From positions 1 through 63,372 of the forward strand of contig CALOCV010000024.1 of the NCBI GenBank assembly GCA_942491955.1: 63,372 bases of DNA, written 5' to 3'. This document shows, piece by piece, positions 60,381 through 63,372 of this stretch (position 1 is its first letter; the number at the start of each line of letters is the position of its first letter). This DNA comes from CALOCV01 sp942491955. Lineage in GTDB: Bacteria; Chlamydiota; Chlamydiia; Chlamydiales; CALOCV01. The notes below the pieces were generated by a model. That model saw nothing but the letters and a program-made list of their open reading frames with translations, was not told the origin of the DNA and did no database searches. Made by a program: the position numbers and the translations under genes.

Positions 60381-61054
60381 ATGAGGCCGAAAGATCTTTC
60401 ATCACCCTTTTCGTGGAAAGAACTATGTATAAAATTGCACATCACGTTCTTTTTTGTCCCTCTTATTATGCTCATTGTATGCGTTTGTACTTCCTTGAGA
60501 GGAAATTTTTGGGCATACTCCATTCCGTTTCTGTCGATTATTGTAGTGGAAATGGTGACTGGATTGTTGAGCAAGCACAACGATATCCCCAGATAAATTG
60601 GGTTGCTATTGAAAAAAAATTCCCGCGCATTCGCAAGATTTGGTCGAAGAGGGAAAATCTTTCCCTTGCGAATCTCTTTCTCATTTGTGGAGAGGGGGAG
60701 ACAGCAACAAAATATTATTTCCCAACAGATTCGGTAGCAGGTATCTACATCAATTTTCCCGATCCTTGGCCAAAGCTAAGGCATGCCAAGCATCGTTTGA
60801 TCCAATCACCTTTTGTTCAGGAGTTAGGACGCATATTAGAAAAGGGGCAATCGCTATTTTTTGTGACCGATGATAGCGCCTATTCAGAACAATTTCGGAA
60901 AGAAATGAGCCATAGCACGATGTTCTCTCCCCTTAATCCCGCTCCCCACTATCGTACAGAATATCCGGAATATGGAACCTCGTATTTTGAAGATCTATGG
61001 AGAGAAAAAGGAAAAGAGATCCGTTATCATATTTATACAAGAACACTATGTTAG
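60381..61054 (+). CDS. trmB: tRNA (guanine-N7-)-methyltransferase (frameshift near start)
   Basis: Methylates G46 of tRNAs using S-adenosylmethionine. Motifs are VDYCSGNGDWIVEQAQ (cofactor loop), VAIEKKF, INFPDPWPKLRHAKHRLIQ (family hallmark) and HYRTEYPEYGTSYFEDLW. The natural start MRPKDLSSPFSWK at 60381 is in a different frame; one more A at 60417-60419 gives SWKRTMYKIAHHV and joins the main frame, about 224 residues. This is again a single base in a short A run. The stop overlaps the next gene start. Confidence 0.9.
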
Positions 61055-61713
61055 AAGAGAAAATATCCCTCTATCGAGGAAGCGGAGATTTTTCCTCGCT
61101 CTTTACTTGGAATGATGTGCTTGTCTCACAATGGCAAGTTTGGTTGGAAGCAGCATTCGGTTCTGTTGAAGCATTTCAACGAGAAACGGGACTTTCCCTC
61201 TCGACATGGGCATCGATTACGGTAGAGCAGTGTCGTTCAAGCAAGATGGGAGAGTTTCTTCTTCATCTGTTCTATACACAACGAACTATAGAAGATCTCT
61301 TAGCTTTGCACAAAAGAATACCTATAGCAGCTTCGACAGTTGTAGAAATCGAAATGACAGAGGCGATCGATTCCATCATTCAATCATATCTCCACGCTTC
61401 TTTGCATGAAAAAGACATTGTAGTTCATTTGTGGGGAGATCATGCACTTCCTATTACATGGGATGCCGAAGGAGCCGTCCTTTTACCACTTAGAGGCAAA
61501 ATGGCGTTGTATCACTCGTTGTCTTCTTTGCGCCAACAACTTCACCAGTTACAAGCAGAGGCCATTCCATTCCGCGTCATCTTTGAAGAAGAATTTCACT
61601 TGCGATGGGATCAATTAGAATGGGTTGTCTATAATCCCTCGACTCTTTCATCGGAAGGGAAACGAAAGCTTGCAGGATTCGAAGCGGCCGGAGGAACAAT
61701 CCGCCATTTTTGA
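61048..61713 (+). CDS. hypothetical protein coupled to trmB
   Basis: A 221-residue protein whose ATG overlaps the trmB stop (ATGTTAG). No family is recognised. It is soluble and mixed alpha/beta (DFSSLFTWNDVLVSQWQVWL, VVHLWGDHALPITWDAEGAV, LRQQLHQLQAEAIPFRVIFE). The end of the protein (KRKLAGFEAAGGTIRHF) suggests a small domain finishing with a beta strand. Coupling suggests joint expression with TrmB, not necessarily joint function. Confidence 0.55.
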   Translation: MLEEKISLYRGSGDFSSLFTWNDVLVSQWQVWLEAAFGSVEAFQRETGLSLSTWASITVEQCRSSKMGEFLLHLFYTQRTIEDLLALHKRIPIAASTVVEIEMTEAIDSIIQSYLHASLHEKDIVVHLWGDHALPITWDAEGAVLLPLRGKMALYHSLSSLRQQLHQLQAEAIPFRVIFEEEFHLRWDQLEWVVYNPSTLSSEGKRKLAGFEAAGGTIRHF

Positions 61714-61820
61714 TAATCTGAAGAAATCGATAACCGTGAAGCGGATCCTTTAACGAGTAATATTTACGATGTGTATAGCGAAAAAGTCGATGGCTCTCAA
61801 TACGAGAAACCACCACACTC

Positions 61821-62215
61821 TCAAACGGGTTCTTCGTGCTGGGCTCCGCAGCACTTTTTATATTTTTTACCACTTCCACAGGGGCATGGATCGTTGCGGC
61901 CTACCCTCTCGACGGTTTCAATATAGGGGCGTCGTTTTTTCTGGTTTATAGGAGTACCATTGTGTAGATTTTTGTTCTGTTTCTACCTCATCGGCTAAAG
62001 AACGATTTCTTTCTAGGGTAACGGTGGTGGGAATGGTCGGTCGTTGTTGCACTTCTTGCAGAGTCAGAAGACGGAAGCGAAACAAATCATGGGCCATCTC
62101 GAGACGCATGGTGCGCGACATCTCGTCAAAGAGGCGGAACGCTTCTTGTTTGAATTCCAATAGGGGATCGCGTTGACCGACAGTGCGGAGGCTCACATCA
62201 GCCTGGAGGCAGAGG
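61821..62215 (-). CDS. secA: SecA C-terminal fragment (frameshift; 5' part missing)
   Basis: The preprotein translocase ATPase's last 130 or so residues: ADVSLRTVGQRDPLLEFKQ, FRLFDEMSRTMRLEMAHDLF and the C-terminal zinc-binding SEC-C motif RNDPCPCGSGKKYKKCCG that binds SecB and ribosomes. The frame breaks in an A6 run (plus-strand T6 at 61935-61940); one fewer A gives PEKRRPYIETVERVGRND and the stop at 61821. Upstream of about 62215 the sequence abruptly becomes the YihY family with no helicase domains. So this is the real chlamydial 3' end of secA cut by a join. Confidence 0.85.
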
Positions 62216-63372
62216 TCCTTTAATAGAATATTGGAAGGTGATTCGCTAAGGGAGTGCATGAGGTGATCGTGAATCTTTGTGATCTTGTCAAGTTCCGCCG
62301 ATTCGGTTACATAGAGATGGTCACCTTGCATTTTCTCAATCTGACTGTAGATATACTCCACAGAAATCTTGTGAATGTCCACTGCCGGCACATAGGAGCG
62401 ATCCTTGGGATGAACTGCAGCCAGCTCGACCAAAATTCCCGCACTCACCAGTTCATAAACCAGTTCATTGAGTGCGGCCTGAGTGGAATGCCAAGTTCAT
62501 GACTATGATATTCGGTGTTCCGTGGTTCGCCCCCTTCCTCAAAATTCCTTATAATCTGGTGGGAAATAAGAATGGTCAGGATTCGCTTGTTATCATGGCT
62601 CAGCTTTAAGGCAGCTTCCTCAAATTCGTAATGCTCGATATTCTGGTAGGCGAAGGAAAGCTCGGCTCCCATAAGAACGATCAGCCAGGTAATCTGAAGC
62701 CACAAAAGGAGAAGAGGAATCATGGCAATACTTCCATAAAGGGTATTGAAGCGCCAAACACCGATTTGCAGGTTTTGATAGAGAGACTGGAAAAGCACGG
62801 CTGCTGTTCCGGCAATAAGACCGGCAATCAATGCATTCTTAAATTTCACCTTGGTATTGGGCATTACCATATAGACAATCGTAAATAGAATCCAGATGGA
62901 AAAGTAAGGCACCGATTTGATTAACAATACTATAAGCGGTCTGAAAAATTCAAACTGGTCGGCCATGGTTTCAACCTTCACCCTCATACTACCCGAAAGA
63001 CCAATGGCAAAGGGACTGATGATGATCATAGAAAGGTAGTCGGAAAATTTTCGCGCCGGACTCCTGGCTTTTTTGATCTGCCAGATGTCGTTGAATGAGG
63101 CCTCAATATTGTTAAGGACCTGAACCACAGACCAGAATAAGACAAGACCACCAATACCGGCTACCAGACCTCCCTTCACGTTCAGAAGCAAACTATCCAC
63201 CAAATCGGTCAACCATGTAATGATCTCCTCCTGTCCGGTGTTGTTATTATTATTGATTATTTCATCCAGGCGTCCTTCAAAGCCAAAATTCCGGGCGATA
63301 AAAAAAACAATCGCAAAAATCGGGACGATGGAGAGCATGGTAAAGTAGGTCTGGGCAGCGGCCTTTACGGTG
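62216..63372 (-). CDS. yihY: YihY/BrkB-family membrane protein, partial, frameshifted
   Basis: An inner-membrane protein of unknown function (once misnamed RNase BN), with six or so spans: AAAQTYFTMLSIVPIFAIVF, GGLVAGIGGLVLFWSVVQVL, LIAGLIAGTAAVLFQSLYQN and MIPLLLLWLQITWLIVLMGA are family-typical. The 5' end lies beyond the window. The frame breaks near 62475-62480 (one base lost), after which LNELVYELVSAGILVEL continues into the C-terminal winged-helix-like region and stops matching at about 62215, where secA begins. Its style resembles Bacteroidota homologues more than chlamydial genes, by impression only. Confidence 0.75.

Overview
The window comes from a member of the Chlamydiota outside the Chlamydiaceae, i.e. 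an environmental, amoeba-associated type lineage. The main evidence is the block trmL-mip-aspS-hisS-uhpC-dnaE-(TPR protein)-(LptE-like)-rsbW at 9.8-26.5 kb, which follows the conserved chlamydial order as I recall it from C. trachomatis. Other chlamydial blocks are kdsA-(LptA/C-like)-lptB, pheT plus a MORN-type lipoprotein, pal-nlpD, and a methionine aminopeptidase with an N-terminal SEC-C zinc motif. A hexose-phosphate antiporter and several unrecognised, possibly secreted proteins fit an intracellular lifestyle.

Layout: 0-0.4 kb holds the end of an exported-protein gene and rpsT; 0.5-1.8 kb a proline-rich protein. 1.86-7.1 kb is a surface-polysaccharide operon (rfbA, rfbC, rfbB, a sugar aminotransferase, a family 2 glycosyltransferase and a hexapeptide acyltransferase). 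7.2-10.2 kb holds an exported beta-propeller protein, an isolated cobQ and trmL. 10.4-14.7 kb holds mip, aspS and hisS. 14.7-18.5 kb is an unfamiliar trio: a single-domain Clp-type AAA ATPase, a membrane protein, and an FHA-like protein with one membrane span. 18.8-26.5 kb holds uhpC, dnaE, envelope lipoprotein-type genes and rsbW. 26.4-28.3 kb holds a DAHP synthase, tRNA-Arg(UCU) and a membrane protein. 28.6-31.8 kb is Kdo synthesis and LPS export. 31.8-34.6 kb is a cluster of three exported proteins, including a beta-propeller protein and a collagen-like protein. 34.6-38.5 kb holds ndk, pheT and the MORN-type lipoprotein.

38.5-47.1 kb is a mobile-element region. Three copies of one IS5-type mosaic each carry an identical-length 280-bp cassette with a truncated GxxExxY reading frame; one copy is interrupted by an IS1634-type element with a perfect 6-bp target duplication. 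Between them lie a shortened paralogue of the collagen-like protein and two unknown proteins. 47.1-49.8 kb holds a hypothetical gene, murI, nlpD and pal. 49.8-57.6 kb holds brnQ, with a leader that can form two mutually exclusive hairpins, and an arginine succinyltransferase (AST) operon (astB, astD, astA, a class III aminotransferase and an M20 peptidase that may replace AstE). 57.8-61.7 kb holds map, trmB and hypothetical genes.

Quality caution: at least nine genes carry single-base frameshifts, most of them in short homopolymers, and in each the flanking reading frames are otherwise intact. This looks like read or consensus error rather than gene decay. At about 62.2 kb a chlamydial secA 3' end is joined to a YihY-family gene of a different character, most likely an assembly chimera; sequence beyond that point may not belong to the same genome.
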